Part shown: piece by piece, positions 26,601 to 35,591 of the stretch
Layout of the letters: every line of letters begins with the position of its first letter
How positions within the stretch are numbered: position 1 is the first letter of the stretch
DNA from: Erythrobacter sp. YT30
Lineage (GTDB): Bacteria > Pseudomonadota > Alphaproteobacteria > Sphingomonadales > Sphingomonadaceae
DNA length: 64,000 bases
NCBI RefSeq assembly: GCF_001542875.1
Contig: NZ_LMAF01000003.1
Location: forward strand, 1-64,000
Reading direction: 5' to 3'
Notes under the pieces: generated by a model
What the model was told of the DNA's origin: nothing
The model's input: only the letters and a program-made list of their open reading frames with translations
Databases searched by the model: none
Translations under genes and position numbers: made by a program

Positions 26601-27052
26601 ATTTGGCTGGCGAGTTTGGTTTCCCAAGTTGGACTGGCCGTGCGACGTTCTTCGTCGATTGGGAAGATTTCCGCTTCACCTGGCAGACACGCTACATCGG
26701 TGATGTTGAGGAAGACGAATCTGCGATCGATGAGTTCGATGATGCCTTTGGTAATCGCGGCACCGGCTTCTTCTCAGACACGTGTCTGGGTGATGGCACG
26801 GCCAACGTGGCAGGTGACGGACGCTTCTGCCGCAACGTCGGCTTTGTTGACGAGTGGTTCGAGCACACTGCTTCGGTGCGCTGGGACAATGACACCATCC
26901 GCATTATTGCTGGTGTGACCAACATCTTTGACCGCGCACCGCCGCAGGTCGATGATGAGGCTTTCGTCACAAGCATTTCGAACGTGCCACTCGGCAACGG
27001 CTATAACATTGATGGCCGTGAGTTCTTCGCTCAGATTCTTTACCGTTTCTGA
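23654..27052 (+). CDS. Large TonB-dependent outer-membrane receptor
   Basis: Outer-membrane transporter energised by TonB-ExbBD. The start MKKFHSNSMK is chosen for its signal peptide (cleavage after VYAQ, about residue 29) and GGAG 5 nt before the ATG. It has 1132 residues. An unusual acidic run (Glu/Asp/Gln, about 30-52) follows the signal peptide, then a TonB-box-like ITVTGSRIV, the plug domain with NLRGLGADRTLVLVNGRRL and GASSVYGSDAVAGVANI, and a large beta barrel ending in aromatic YRF. A secreted prolyl oligopeptidase follows, so oligopeptide uptake is plausible but unproven. Confidence 0.93.
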   Translation: MKKFHSNSMKALAFSASAIAFVVAGPVYAQDEEPEAQEQEEEEGEEEQVNVGTDASGSTSGGQITVTGSRIVRDTYTSISPLQVLTTENQQAVGAFDPAQILQRSEAAAGTQIDATFLGFVLDNGPGSQTINLRGLGADRTLVLVNGRRLAPGGVGGAPTSPSINLIPSTLVDRYDLLLDGASSVYGSDAVAGVANIILRKDFDGLELQANGNVNTQGGGDDFIVSAAWGFNTDRAVFGIGAEYSFRDEIALKDRDFLADDTVNVEVDEDGNRFTTGLRDNAIVRNRTPGVTVSERDAIIDGISGRIFIPGTFLGSVYFPANGNIANIPGLNFGESTNAFGQDLDTDGDGVRDVDFQNVNLNGANLDQTFVPEQELINVFAYGEYTFPGEANITPFFEAQYTRADIVSPNSNIPQIFPFVPADNVFNPCNIASPNGTDCFAADNALLGGLFNPGSGSISTLPIASIAGDRNNFDVTQEQYRGVLGVRGDLPFIGSSWTFEIAGVYSRAEGRNSVSGIREDRLALALGIDPTADFNGDGIVDNNGDGIADDYNQNIAIGSGSPLSITPCDASALANPSLAAPGLLDGCTAVDLFNQSVLGAPIGDFATAAERDYVFDQSVFDTTYEQIFISGFVTGDLFDLPAGPVGLVVGAEWREDSIDSTPDFITSNGLFFARSSDAGATGSAWIREVFGELDVPLVAGETLVEELNVKLSGRITDQEFYGTNGTFSIGGGWRPVSPLLLKFNYGTSFRAPNLRENFLANQTGFLTITDPCAVPDAAFVTPPGAPAGTLPSYQANLDTRDPQTLANCLREGRDPTMVGIDDLGQNTFRTPSPEVVSGGTLDLDPETSTSITTGFAFEESFASGFEFSFNFNYYDIQIRDAIVEPGVQFIVNDCFTRQDGIRSPFCDRIGTDPTGRMLVSDVFQGFLNFNEEAVRGIDLNATFAKDVLIGGETFDLSLELRANHLIERSILFIDAEGNLTENNLAGEFGFPSWTGRATFFVDWEDFRFTWQTRYIGDVEEDESAIDEFDDAFGNRGTGFFSDTCLGDGTANVAGDGRFCRNVGFVDEWFEHTASVRWDNDTIRIIAGVTNIFDRAPPQVDDEAFVTSISNVPLGNGYNIDGREFFAQILYRF

Positions 27053-27081
27053 TCGAAAGTTACAAAAATTGACTGAAAATT

Positions 27082-27117
27082 GGGGCTTCTCAGCACTTGC
27101 CGAGAGGCCCCTTTTTT
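27082..27117 (+). terminator. Terminator after the TonB-dependent receptor
   Basis: GGGGCTTCTC (27082-27091) pairs with GAGAGGCCCC (27102-27111) with one mismatch bulge, followed by TTTTTT. It lies between the receptor and the peptidase gene, so the peptidase may have its own promoter or rely on read-through. Confidence 0.85.
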
Positions 27118-27205
27118 GATTTACTGCGCAGGTTCGAGCTGCTGGACGGGAGGCTAGGCGGCTCACATGAACCTCCGATTTTTCTATGAACTGGAAGATT
27201 TATTC

Positions 27206-29200
27206 ATGAAGCTTTTGAAAGCCCCATTAATGGCCGCAATGGCCAGTGTTTCTGTGCTGGGTCTCGGCATCGCGGCAGCACCTGCCGAAACACAAGCGCA
27301 ATCCTCCGTCCCGGTTGATGTCTGGGCCCTGCGCAGTGTTGTGAATGCCGTCCAAGTCTCGCCTGATGGCAAGCACGTACTGGTGCACAAGATTGAAAGC
27401 CGCGAAGGCGACTACCTTCTCGAGATATACAAGACCGACGATCTTAGTGAGCCAATCCGCCGCCTCAATGCAAAGCCGATGGAAATCATCAGCGCACAGT
27501 GGGTTGGCAACAATTACATCTTTGGCACGGCCTGGCAGGTCAATCGCAGCCAGGTAAAACGTCCGGAAGCGGATATCCGGGATTATCTTGGGTATTCCTA
27601 CAACCTTGAGAAGAACAAGTTCAAATCTCTCGAAGGTACGTTCAGCGTTGTGAATACGCTGCCGAACGATCCAGAAAACATTCTGGTGTCGGACGCTAAC
27701 TCAATCCCAGATCCTACCGGTGTTGACCCGTTCGAAGCGTTTCGTCCGCGTGCCTATTATAAGTTTAATCTGGATCGTGCTTCCCGCTCGCTCGTCCTCA
27801 GAGGGAATAGCAAGTTCCCTCAAGTGTTGCTGTGGGACAGTGACGGCAATCCCCGCTACACGCGTACTCTCGAGAACGACAACATCCTGCGCGAGTATTA
27901 TCGCAAGCCTGGCGATAGCTCATGGACGAAATTCCAGGAAATGGATTTCGAGGATACCAACAATCTCTATCGCGTGCTCGCAGGCTTCCACGGCATCGCC
28001 GGCTTTAAAGACGGCGATCCCAGCACTGGCTATCTGATCGATAACCGCAATGGCGATGACAAGGCGGGCCTGTATGAATTTGACTTCAATTCGGGCACTG
28101 TTGGCAAGCTGCTTTTCAAGCCTGAGCAATCAGATGTGATGGGAATTCAGACCCACTCCATACCGGGCAATGACAAGCTTGTTGCCGCTCGCTATCCAGG
28201 CGCGAAAATGGAGCGTCACTGGTTCGATGAGGACGAGAAAGCTCTTTACGAAGCGCTCCAGCAGCAAATCCCGTATGCACACAACGTCACGATCACAAGC
28301 CGTTCGACAGATGGCAATACGATGATCGTCCGCAATGTCGGCCCCCGCGATCCAGTGTCATACTGGATGGTCAAGGACGGCAAACTGGCAAAGCTCGGAA
28401 GCAGCAATCCGCTTGTGAGCGCAGAGCAGCTCAACGAAGTGCGTTACATCCGCTACACTGCGCGCGACGGGCTCGAAATCCCGGCATATGTGACAGTGCC
28501 AAAGGGTGAGGGACCGTTCCCACTCATTGTGCAGCACAATGGCGGGCCGCACGTAAACGGCATGGTCTCGTATGACGAAATGGGACAGATGCTTGCGAAT
28601 GCCGGCTACATGGTCCTGCACCCAGAGAACCGGATTTCCACCGGGTGGGGTCAGAAGCACTTTGACGCCGGATATGGCGAGCACGGTCTGGCCATGCAGG
28701 ACGACAAGGATGACGGTGTTAAGTACCTGATTGAACAGGGCCTCGCTGATCCTGACCGTGTTGCTTTCTTCGGTTGGTCCTACGGTGGTTATGCTGCACT
28801 TGTGGCGGCTGCTCGCGATGACAATCTCTATCAGTGCTCGATCGCAGTGAACGGCGTTGCAGATGCTGAAAAGCAGTATCTGGGTCGCCGCGACGGAGAT
28901 CTCAAAGCGCTTGATGAATGGTCAAAGCGCCGCGGCACGATCGGGATCAATCCCATCAACGAAGTCGACAAGGTGAACATCCCGCTGCTCATGATCCACA
29001 GCGACAATGATCGCCGCGTGATGTATTATCACTTCAGGGATTATAAGAAGAAATTCGAAGCCGCGGGTAAGCAGGGTCAGTTTGTTACGCTCGAAGGTGC
29101 CGATCACTTCGGGAACACGCTAATGTTCAATCACCAGCAGCAGCTTTACACAAAGATGCTGGACTACCTGGCGAACGATTGCGGCCCCGGAGGGCTATAG
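27206..29200 (+). CDS. Secreted S9-family prolyl oligopeptidase
   Basis: Serine peptidase of the prolyl-oligopeptidase/acylaminoacyl peptidase type. Start at MKLLKAPLMA is chosen for the signal peptide (cleavage after TQAQS). The 13-codon upstream extension is rejected. About 664 residues. An N-terminal beta-propeller (to about 400) is followed by an alpha/beta hydrolase domain with nucleophile Ser525 in FGWSYGGYAA, Asp602 in SDNDRRVMYY and His634 in GADHFGN. It is periplasmic or outer-membrane associated. Position after a TonB receptor suggests it trims imported peptides to free amino acids or dipeptides. Confidence 0.93.
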   Translation: MKLLKAPLMAAMASVSVLGLGIAAAPAETQAQSSVPVDVWALRSVVNAVQVSPDGKHVLVHKIESREGDYLLEIYKTDDLSEPIRRLNAKPMEIISAQWVGNNYIFGTAWQVNRSQVKRPEADIRDYLGYSYNLEKNKFKSLEGTFSVVNTLPNDPENILVSDANSIPDPTGVDPFEAFRPRAYYKFNLDRASRSLVLRGNSKFPQVLLWDSDGNPRYTRTLENDNILREYYRKPGDSSWTKFQEMDFEDTNNLYRVLAGFHGIAGFKDGDPSTGYLIDNRNGDDKAGLYEFDFNSGTVGKLLFKPEQSDVMGIQTHSIPGNDKLVAARYPGAKMERHWFDEDEKALYEALQQQIPYAHNVTITSRSTDGNTMIVRNVGPRDPVSYWMVKDGKLAKLGSSNPLVSAEQLNEVRYIRYTARDGLEIPAYVTVPKGEGPFPLIVQHNGGPHVNGMVSYDEMGQMLANAGYMVLHPENRISTGWGQKHFDAGYGEHGLAMQDDKDDGVKYLIEQGLADPDRVAFFGWSYGGYAALVAAARDDNLYQCSIAVNGVADAEKQYLGRRDGDLKALDEWSKRRGTIGINPINEVDKVNIPLLMIHSDNDRRVMYYHFRDYKKKFEAAGKQGQFVTLEGADHFGNTLMFNHQQQLYTKMLDYLANDCGPGGL

Positions 29201-29220
29201 GATCGTCTGCAAGGAATTGA

Positions 29221-29263
29221 AAAAGAAAGCCCGGCCTACTCAGAGTAGGCCGGGCTTTCTTTT
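29221..29263. terminator. Bidirectional terminator between convergent genes
   Basis: Perfect 20-bp inverted repeat (arms 29221-29240 and 29244-29263, core AAGCCCGGCCTACT/AGTAGGCCGGGCTT) with A-runs on one side and T-runs on the other. It ends both the peptidase (plus) and the secreted protein at 29304 (minus). Confidence 0.95.
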
Positions 29264-29303
29264 AGCGCTTCAATTAAGAGAGCTAGCAAAAGGCGCTGGC
29301 GGT

Positions 29304-29852
29304 TTATCCGATGCGATTGCCACGCACGCCTTTGCGGCCGTCAATCCTGATCCAATACGTGCCCATCGTGGCCGGCTTGAACTCGACCGATTGCCCAACT
29401 TCAGGAGCCCGAGCGCGGATCGAGTTGTTCTTGATCCGCCACTTGGCGTTTCCTTCCTCAATCCAAAAGTGCCACTCTTTCGATCCGACTTTGCGCACGC
29501 GGGTAATGGTTGAGACGAGACGTTTGTTCTCTTCTCTTTCCTCTTCGGTAGCGGCTTCAAAGATGCCCGCATCGGGCAGTGAGTAGCCATAAAGCTTCTT
29601 TCGCGCTTCGCTGATCTGCTCTGAATCGACGACTTTCACATCGCCCTTATTGCTCGCTCCAACGAGAGTGCCAACTTCACGGTCGAAGCAAGCGAGACGT
29701 TCAGCATCGTTCTCAATTGCGGTGCAAGTCTCAAGCTTGCCGATCAGCGGACTCGTTCCAATACCTTCATCACTTCGATCTTGCGCAATTGCGCTAGAAT
29801 AGCCCAAAGCCGCCAAGCTGGCTGCCAGACCAAATTGGAGTGATCGTTTCAT
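29304..29852 (-). CDS. Secreted protein with a Cys-x8-RLACFD motif
   Basis: A 182-residue protein with signal peptide (MKRSLQFGLAASLAALGYSS; cleavage after AIAQ). The mature part starts with LETCTAIENDAERLACFD, a two-cysteine motif seen near the N-terminus of many small exported proteobacterial proteins; the two Cys may form a disulfide. The remainder is a charged region (EEEREENKRL), then a C-terminal beta-rich domain (RVRKVGSKEWHFWIEEGNAKWRI) that ends basic. Function unknown. Single gene, terminated by the inverted repeat at 29221-29263. Confidence 0.75.
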   Translation of the reverse strand: MKRSLQFGLAASLAALGYSSAIAQDRSDEGIGTSPLIGKLETCTAIENDAERLACFDREVGTLVGASNKGDVKVVDSEQISEARKKLYGYSLPDAGIFEAATEEEREENKRLVSTITRVRKVGSKEWHFWIEEGNAKWRIKNNSIRARAPEVGQSVEFKPATMGTYWIRIDGRKGVRGNRIG

Positions 29853-29962
29853 GCTTTTTCTCTTATTCTAAAGCTCTGGAGCCTGACCGGGCCTTTGTTG
29901 AGCGGTACGATGCGGAGCTCGGTTAAACAGCGAAATCTTATTGCTCACAACGCCCTACCGGA

Positions 29963-30355
29963 TCAATTTGAACCAGGAAGAAATCCTGGCTGGTTGTCCT
30001 GAACGAAATCACGAGTTGCTTCGTTGCCGCGCCGCGACACGAGCGCCCATTCGCGATTTGTCATGCAAGTGCGCTTACGCCGAGCACGCGATCCAATGAC
30101 GGACTCGCTTTTGCACCGGACATAATCGGGGTGTGACCTGTCAGTGATCTTTTCCTTCTTGGCCGGCTTTTCCTCGACCACGTCGATGTTTGGGTCTGCC
30201 ACCGGTTCAGCCTCGACTGCTTCGGGTCCCACTTGCTCGGCTTCCTCTGAGGCCTGCTCGACTTCGCTCTCTTGCGCCAAACTTGGAAAAGCGAGCGCTG
30301 ATGCCAGAGCGACGATCGTAAGCTTCTGATACATATTAGCAGTTCTTGAAATCAT
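29963..30355 (-). CDS. Small exported acidic/basic protein, unknown function
   Basis: A 130-residue protein with signal peptide (TIVALASALAFPSLAQ). The first ATG at 30355 is supported by an almost ideal AAAGGAGGTG 6 nt upstream; Met8 is a poorer choice. The mature N-terminus is a Glu/Val/Ala-rich low-complexity stretch (about 25-60). Beyond it a compact basic domain contains two Cys (VRCKSESVIGSRARRKRTCM). I recognise only the pattern C...G(S/T)R.....TC..(R/K)..W, common in small exported proteins. Function unknown. Confidence 0.75.
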   Translation of the reverse strand: MISRTANMYQKLTIVALASALAFPSLAQESEVEQASEEAEQVGPEAVEAEPVADPNIDVVEEKPAKKEKITDRSHPDYVRCKSESVIGSRARRKRTCMTNREWALVSRRGNEATRDFVQDNQPGFLPGSN

Positions 30356-30398
30356 GGGGACACCTCCTTTGGTGATGGAGTATCACAGAGGCAGGCAC

Positions 30399-30430
30399 AA
30401 AAAAAGGGCGGGTCCGAAAACCCGCCCTTT
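30399..30430 (-). terminator. Terminator of the second TonB-dependent receptor
   Basis: On the minus strand AAAGGGCGGGT/ACCCGCCCTTT forms an 11-bp stem with a short loop, followed by TTTTT. It lies 27 nt past the receptor stop. Confidence 0.9.
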
Positions 30431-30456
30431 CCTGTTCTTGTTGTCTAATCAAATAA

Positions 30457-33400
30457 TTAGAAGCTCAAACGGACGCTCGCGCTGTAACGACGACCCAGCG
30501 GATCGTACGTCGACGGGTAGATGTTACCCGAGTTGAACGCGGTCGTACCAATGTTCGAACCAACGATGGTTGGCTTGTTGTCGAAGACATTGGTCGCGGT
30601 GAGCGTGAAGAGAAGGTTCTCCATCACATCCCACTGGAACGTCAGGTCAAAGTAGCTTTCCGAAGGAATGCTGCGGAACTCTTCTTGGACGATACAGCCG
30701 CCTGGGTCCGCACCGAGTGGATCAGGGCAACCATCTGGATCAGCCTCAGCAGCGTCGAGTTCTGCCTGGAACTGAAGCGGCTCGTAATCAACGCCGCTCA
30801 GGAAACGCCAACGCAGTGACAACGAGTAGTCATCAAAGAAGTTGAGCGTTGTACGCTGGTTGAAGACGAACTCAGGCTGGATTTCACCAGCTGAGTTACC
30901 GCAGTTCACAGAGTAGAAACCTACGCAATCACGAACAACAGAGTTCGGGTCACCAGCAATCGCCTGGAACGTGTTCGAATTCGTCCACGTACCTTCGAAG
31001 TTGAGGTTCAACGAAATGTTGTCGGTGAGCTCAGTGCCGTAGTTCAAACGAACGTCGATACCGTCGGTTTCGATCACACCCAGGTTGGTGAGATTCTGGA
31101 TAAGACCTGGAACTTCGTTCACAGCACCCGCGATTTCACCAGTGGTCGAGCTACGCACAACCAGTTGACAGAATTCGTTGGTGTTGAAGTCCAGATTTCC
31201 GCTCTGATAACAGCCACCGATGATGTCACCGATAGCTGGTGAGCCGATTGCGTCTTCAATCGAGATGTTGAAGTAATCAACCGTGAACGTCAGACCAGGC
31301 AGGAAGTCTGGCTGTGCGATGAAGCCAAGCGTCCAGGTTTCAGCCTGCTCAGTGTCGAGCTGCAAGTTACCACCAGTAGTGGTGTTGATTTGACCAGCTG
31401 GTGGCTGGTTAATCAAACCGGCATTGACGATCGCAGCTGGTGCGCCTTGAGCGATACAGACAGCGGCAAGAGCCGGGTCTGCTGTCGGGGCGTTACCTGC
31501 ACATGGATCAAGGGCAAGGTTGTCCAGACCGGTGATGACCGGGAAGAACAACTCACCAATGTTCGGTGCACGCGCCGCGCGCTGGAAGTTACCGCGGATC
31601 GAGAAGCCTGGTACAGGCTCCCAAGTCGCGCCGACTTTCCAGGTGAACTCGTTGCTTGAAAGCTCGTAGTTCGAGTAACGAGCGCCAAGATCGAGGGTCA
31701 GCTGCTCTGCGAAGGAAGCACCTTCGACAATCGGAATGATAAGTTCGCCGTATACGTCGAACACGTCATAAGAACCGTCGAAGTTCGGGTCAGCGGCACC
31801 GCCACCAACAACCTGACCAGACTGCGATGCTTCATCAGCAAACTGGCTGGTGGTGAACTCACGATATTCCGCACCAACGGCAAAGTTCACTGGAGTTTCT
31901 GCGAACAGGGTGATCGGCAGATCGCCAAAGACTGTACCCTGAACAGTGCCGATCGATGAAGTATCGATAACTTGCTGTGTCAGGTTGAAGGCAAAGTCTT
32001 GCGACGCTTGCGAACCAAGGTCACCAGCAGGGCCGAACAGATCAACAGGAGCACAACCCGAAGACGGATCGATACACACTGCGCCGCCAGATCCATCTGG
32101 AATTGCGAGCAATGCCTGTTGCAGGCGGCTCAGACGAGCAAAGCCCGACTGACGCTGAATACGCTCGGATTCGCCGTAGGTGGCGAACAGATCATATTCG
32201 ATGCTGTCGGTGATGTTTCCGCGAGCACCAACCACGATGTTGAAAAGAGTGGTGGTGAAGTCAGAATCACGCGTGCCGATTTCGACCGTACGACGACGAA
32301 TTTGTGTGCCGAACTGGACGTAATCGGGGTTTTGCGAGCCGTCAGCCAAAGTAGGGCCGAACTGGGTGTTACGAGCAGCGGTGAATTCCGCAGCAGACAG
32401 GCCCAGAGCATCGCCAAAGCGCTGAGCGATTGCGTCAGGCAGAAGTGGGTTGTTGAGGTTCAACTGGTAGGTGTTGAAGAACGAACCACCAGGAGCAATG
32501 ATTGTCGAAACGGTCTGCTTCGAGAACACTGCCTGCGAGTAGAGTTCGACGTTGTCGTTGATCTCATAGTTCGCAGCACCGTAGATGTTGTAACGCTCAA
32601 ACGGTGTCTGGAAGATGTTGAACGGGTTGAAGTTGAACGGGCCTGCGCCGCTGTTCACACCTGGTGTGATGTCCGTACCGTCATTGTTGATCTGGCCGGT
32701 CACTGTACCGAAAGGCTCACCAGCGAAGCTTGTGCCTGCAGGGCAGTTTGCTTCGTCCGGGAATACCATCATGTCACAGACGGTGGCCGGGTTGGTCGGG
32801 CCGGTGAACACGAAGTTGCCAGGTACCGAGTTGGACGAACCGCCGGGGTTGCCCGAGAACGAGCTCACGTTGAAGACGGAGAAGTCACGGTCGCCCTGAA
32901 ATACGGCTGACTGATCCTGATAGCCGATGCTGAGAACAGCGTTACCGCGGCCATCATCGAAGTTTGCGCCGAGGGTCAATTCCGCACGGAAAAGCTCGCC
33001 GTCGCCTTCTTCGGTGATCTGGCTGGTGAAGTCAGCCTGAACGCCTGCGAAGTCTTTCTTGGTGATGAAGTTGACAACACCAGACACAGCATCAGCACCG
33101 TAAGTGGTGGTAGCACCACCGGTCAGGATGTCGGTCCGCTCAATGATTGCGAGCGGGATGTTGTTCAAGTCAACGCGGCCAGTTTCGTCAGCAGGGACAA
33201 AACGACGACCGTCGAGAAGGACGAGGTTACGGACCGAGCCGATACCACGCAGGTTGACGAATGATGCACCGCCGTTGCCGTTGTTAACCTGGGCGCCGAT
33301 GCTGGAAACAGCGCCGGGAAGTTCGCGGAGGAACTGTTCAGCGACGTTGGTCTGACGCAGTGTCAGTTCTTCTTCGCCAACAGCTGCAACCGGGCTGGAA

Positions 33401-33576
33401 AGCAGCAGGTTGGGGTCAGTGACGCGTGAACCCGTCACGATGATGCCTTCGGAGCTGACCGATGCTTCTTCTTCCTCGGTCACGTCCGCATCCTGAGCGA
33501 AAGACGGCGTAGCTGCGAGCGCGAGGCCTACAGCAACCGACCCAACGCTCAGTCGCAATTGTGTGGTCTTTTTCAT
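30457..33576 (-). CDS. Second large TonB-dependent outer-membrane receptor
   Basis: About 1039 residues. The Met at 33576 (MKKTTQLRLS) begins a signal peptide with cleavage after PSFAQ; the frame is open upstream, but the extension is not signal-like. It has an acidic EEEEAS stretch, TonB-box-like GIIVTGSRV, plug domain with FVNLRGIGSVRNLVLLDGRRF and GGATTTYGADAVSGVVNFI, and a barrel ending in the aromatic SVRLSF. It belongs to the same broad subfamily as the receptor at 23654 (both have 'GSR' boxes, no N-terminal carboxypeptidase-like domain), but the barrels differ. Substrate unknown. Confidence 0.92.
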   Translation of the reverse strand: MKKTTQLRLSVGSVAVGLALAATPSFAQDADVTEEEEASVSSEGIIVTGSRVTDPNLLLSSPVAAVGEEELTLRQTNVAEQFLRELPGAVSSIGAQVNNGNGGASFVNLRGIGSVRNLVLLDGRRFVPADETGRVDLNNIPLAIIERTDILTGGATTTYGADAVSGVVNFITKKDFAGVQADFTSQITEEGDGELFRAELTLGANFDDGRGNAVLSIGYQDQSAVFQGDRDFSVFNVSSFSGNPGGSSNSVPGNFVFTGPTNPATVCDMMVFPDEANCPAGTSFAGEPFGTVTGQINNDGTDITPGVNSGAGPFNFNPFNIFQTPFERYNIYGAANYEINDNVELYSQAVFSKQTVSTIIAPGGSFFNTYQLNLNNPLLPDAIAQRFGDALGLSAAEFTAARNTQFGPTLADGSQNPDYVQFGTQIRRRTVEIGTRDSDFTTTLFNIVVGARGNITDSIEYDLFATYGESERIQRQSGFARLSRLQQALLAIPDGSGGAVCIDPSSGCAPVDLFGPAGDLGSQASQDFAFNLTQQVIDTSSIGTVQGTVFGDLPITLFAETPVNFAVGAEYREFTTSQFADEASQSGQVVGGGAADPNFDGSYDVFDVYGELIIPIVEGASFAEQLTLDLGARYSNYELSSNEFTWKVGATWEPVPGFSIRGNFQRAARAPNIGELFFPVITGLDNLALDPCAGNAPTADPALAAVCIAQGAPAAIVNAGLINQPPAGQINTTTGGNLQLDTEQAETWTLGFIAQPDFLPGLTFTVDYFNISIEDAIGSPAIGDIIGGCYQSGNLDFNTNEFCQLVVRSSTTGEIAGAVNEVPGLIQNLTNLGVIETDGIDVRLNYGTELTDNISLNLNFEGTWTNSNTFQAIAGDPNSVVRDCVGFYSVNCGNSAGEIQPEFVFNQRTTLNFFDDYSLSLRWRFLSGVDYEPLQFQAELDAAEADPDGCPDPLGADPGGCIVQEEFRSIPSESYFDLTFQWDVMENLLFTLTATNVFDNKPTIVGSNIGTTAFNSGNIYPSTYDPLGRRYSASVRLSF

Positions 33577-33998
33577 TGGTAATGTACCCTTGTTATGGTG
33601 ATCAGACGGTCGCCCGCCTGACGCATACGTGGCGAAATTTCGCAACTTTGCCCTAAGACACCCCTGCAAAATCCCGCCTGGTTTGGGACAATTTTCGATG
33701 AAAATCAGGGCGTTAAGCACCCAAAATCGCATCAAATCTTTGCCTCTGACCCTGAAATGGCCAATTTAGGTGGGCAAGGAAACCCAAGTGGCGCCAATTT
33801 TGGAAAATCGGATAACCGTGTAGCGTCGGTGCAACACTGTAAACTGTCAGTAATCTGAAACGACGCTTTTGCTGCGCTTTCGCGGTGGGAGAGTGATGCA
33901 AAGTTACCGAGTTGTTAAATCGATCTGCAAAAAAGTGCCGCCCATTTTGATGTGAAAACTCCCCGAAATCTGACGGGCCAAGACCAATTTTGTGTCAT
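33577..33998. other. Upstream region of the second TonB receptor
   Basis: About 420 bases without a gene. It must hold the promoter of the receptor (minus) and the 3' end region of the TPR/oxygenase gene. A perfect 12-bp palindrome GCGAAATTTCGC is at 33632-33643, 56 bp before the receptor ATG, a candidate operator. Short open frames here have no family features. I found no terminator with a T-run for the oxygenase gene. Confidence 0.5.
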
Positions 33999-35432
33999 TT
34001 AAGTCGCATAACTAACGACATCAAAGGCCGTCGTTATGCGGCCCTGGCTGTTTTCCGCCGTAAATGGAGTGGTGCCATGGTAAAGCGTAGAGGGGAAAAG
34101 GGCGAGGTGTCCCTCAACTGGTTTCAGCGTTCGAACCGGTTTGAGATCCAATCCCAAATCGGCTGGCGGACGGCCCAGCTCAAGCCATCCTTGCTTCGCC
34201 CTATCGTCTTCAATTGCCTCAGGAACGGCGCAATACAGCGCACTCGAAATGATACCACTGGGATGAATGTGAGACGCGTGATGATCGCCTTTGGCTGAAG
34301 CGCGCGATGAGCCGCCAGCCAATCGGACCGACCACGACCCGGCAAGTGTCCATCGACTATCTCTATGTCTGAGCAAAGGGTGCGCGCCGTCTGCTAACGG
34401 CAATTCACGTCGGTACTCTTCCAGTGTGGTCCGGATTGCCTCTTGTAACTCTGCAAACACCTGCTCCTTACGATGGAAAAGAACGCCTCGTGTTTGAGTG
34501 CCTCCACGCAAGGACTGGCTGAGAGGCATGGCGCTGCTTTTGTGCAGTGTTCGCAGCATGTCGGTTGCTTCTTCAAGCAGACCCACGCGAGCTTTGAGAG
34601 GGCGCAACTGCACCAGCCCCGTCTGCTCGTGTAGCCATTCAGCGCGATCATCTGTTGTCTTTCGCCAGATGATCGAGAGCAACGCCCATGCGGCGATGCT
34701 CCACGGAGCTTGGGCAAGTACGCGTTCGAGCAGAGCCTGCGCGCTCGACCAATCGCTTGCCCTTACGCGGTGGCGTGCTTCTTGTATCAAGCGTGCCGGT
34801 CGGTCGTCTTTCAAGTCCGCAAAGATCGTTTCTGCGCGATCCCATTGCCCTGAAGCGCTCGCATTTGCTGCCTCAAGCAGGGCAAAATGCGGCTCATTCG
34901 GGAAACGCTGCCTTGCCTCATGAGCCACATCAGCTGCCGCGCCAGCATAATCCAGCCCCGCAAGCGCATCGACATGGGTCGCAGGAATATTGGGATCCTG
35001 CGGAATGCGCTTGGCAGCAATCCGAAAATCCTGCGCAAAATCATCCTCGTTCGAGGCAATCCTCAATCCGGCCAGGAATTCCAGTGCCGCGATAAATCCG
35101 GGCGCCTGTTCGCATATCTGTCTGGCGATGATCTGTGCGCCTTTGGCATCGCCTGCGACGTCCAGCGCCTGCGCTTTTCCGAGCCAGAGATCGGCGTTTC
35201 TGGGGTCTGCTTTGAGTGCTCTATCGAACCAATTCAGAGCATCGGCCTCGCCTCGCGCCAGGGCGAGGCGAGCCCTGCCATGAAGGGCGGCTGGATGGCG
35301 AGGATGGGCTGCCAGAACACCGTCAAACTCGCGCGCTGCTTCTGCCACGTCGCCTGATTTGCGCTTTGCATTTGCGCTGCGAACCATCGCGTCCCACTCG
35401 GCGATTTGGCTGTCAGAGGCGGGATTGGACAT
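33999..35432 (-). CDS. TPR-repeat protein with 2-oxoglutarate/Fe(II) oxygenase C-terminus
   Basis: A 477-residue two-part protein. Residues ~15-300 are alpha-helical tetratricopeptide repeats (for example LNWFDRALKADPRNADLWLG). Residues ~305-475 resemble the putative 2OG-Fe(II) oxygenase family PF13759: RGGTQTRG, SWSVRL, HASHIHPSGIISSALYCAVP, then GHLALFPSTLYHGTTPF and GRITTAFDVV. Probable metal ligands are His388 or His390 and His452, with Arg465 for 2-oxoglutarate. The TPR domain may recruit a protein substrate for hydroxylation. The target is unknown. Monocistronic. Confidence 0.85.
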   Translation of the reverse strand: MSNPASDSQIAEWDAMVRSANAKRKSGDVAEAAREFDGVLAAHPRHPAALHGRARLALARGEADALNWFDRALKADPRNADLWLGKAQALDVAGDAKGAQIIARQICEQAPGFIAALEFLAGLRIASNEDDFAQDFRIAAKRIPQDPNIPATHVDALAGLDYAGAAADVAHEARQRFPNEPHFALLEAANASASGQWDRAETIFADLKDDRPARLIQEARHRVRASDWSSAQALLERVLAQAPWSIAAWALLSIIWRKTTDDRAEWLHEQTGLVQLRPLKARVGLLEEATDMLRTLHKSSAMPLSQSLRGGTQTRGVLFHRKEQVFAELQEAIRTTLEEYRRELPLADGAHPLLRHRDSRWTLAGSWSVRLAGGSSRASAKGDHHASHIHPSGIISSALYCAVPEAIEDDRAKQGWLELGRPPADLGLDLKPVRTLKPVEGHLALFPSTLYHGTTPFTAENSQGRITTAFDVVSYAT

Positions 35433-35591
35433 TGCGGGCGAGACTCTTTGGCAAGGCGTTGGGCCCGCGTGCCGTAGCGTGACGCGGCGCGCACGGCCAG
35501 AACATCATTTTGAGCGGTTGATTCCCGCTTCGCGCTCCCATAGTCAGTGGCCAAACAAAACGTTTACGTAAACGGGAAGGAACCTCTCACA

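Noticed and set aside
33713..33901. Small minus-strand open frame before the second TonB receptor
   Set aside because: No start with a ribosome binding site, no domain; likely chance frame in a promoter region.
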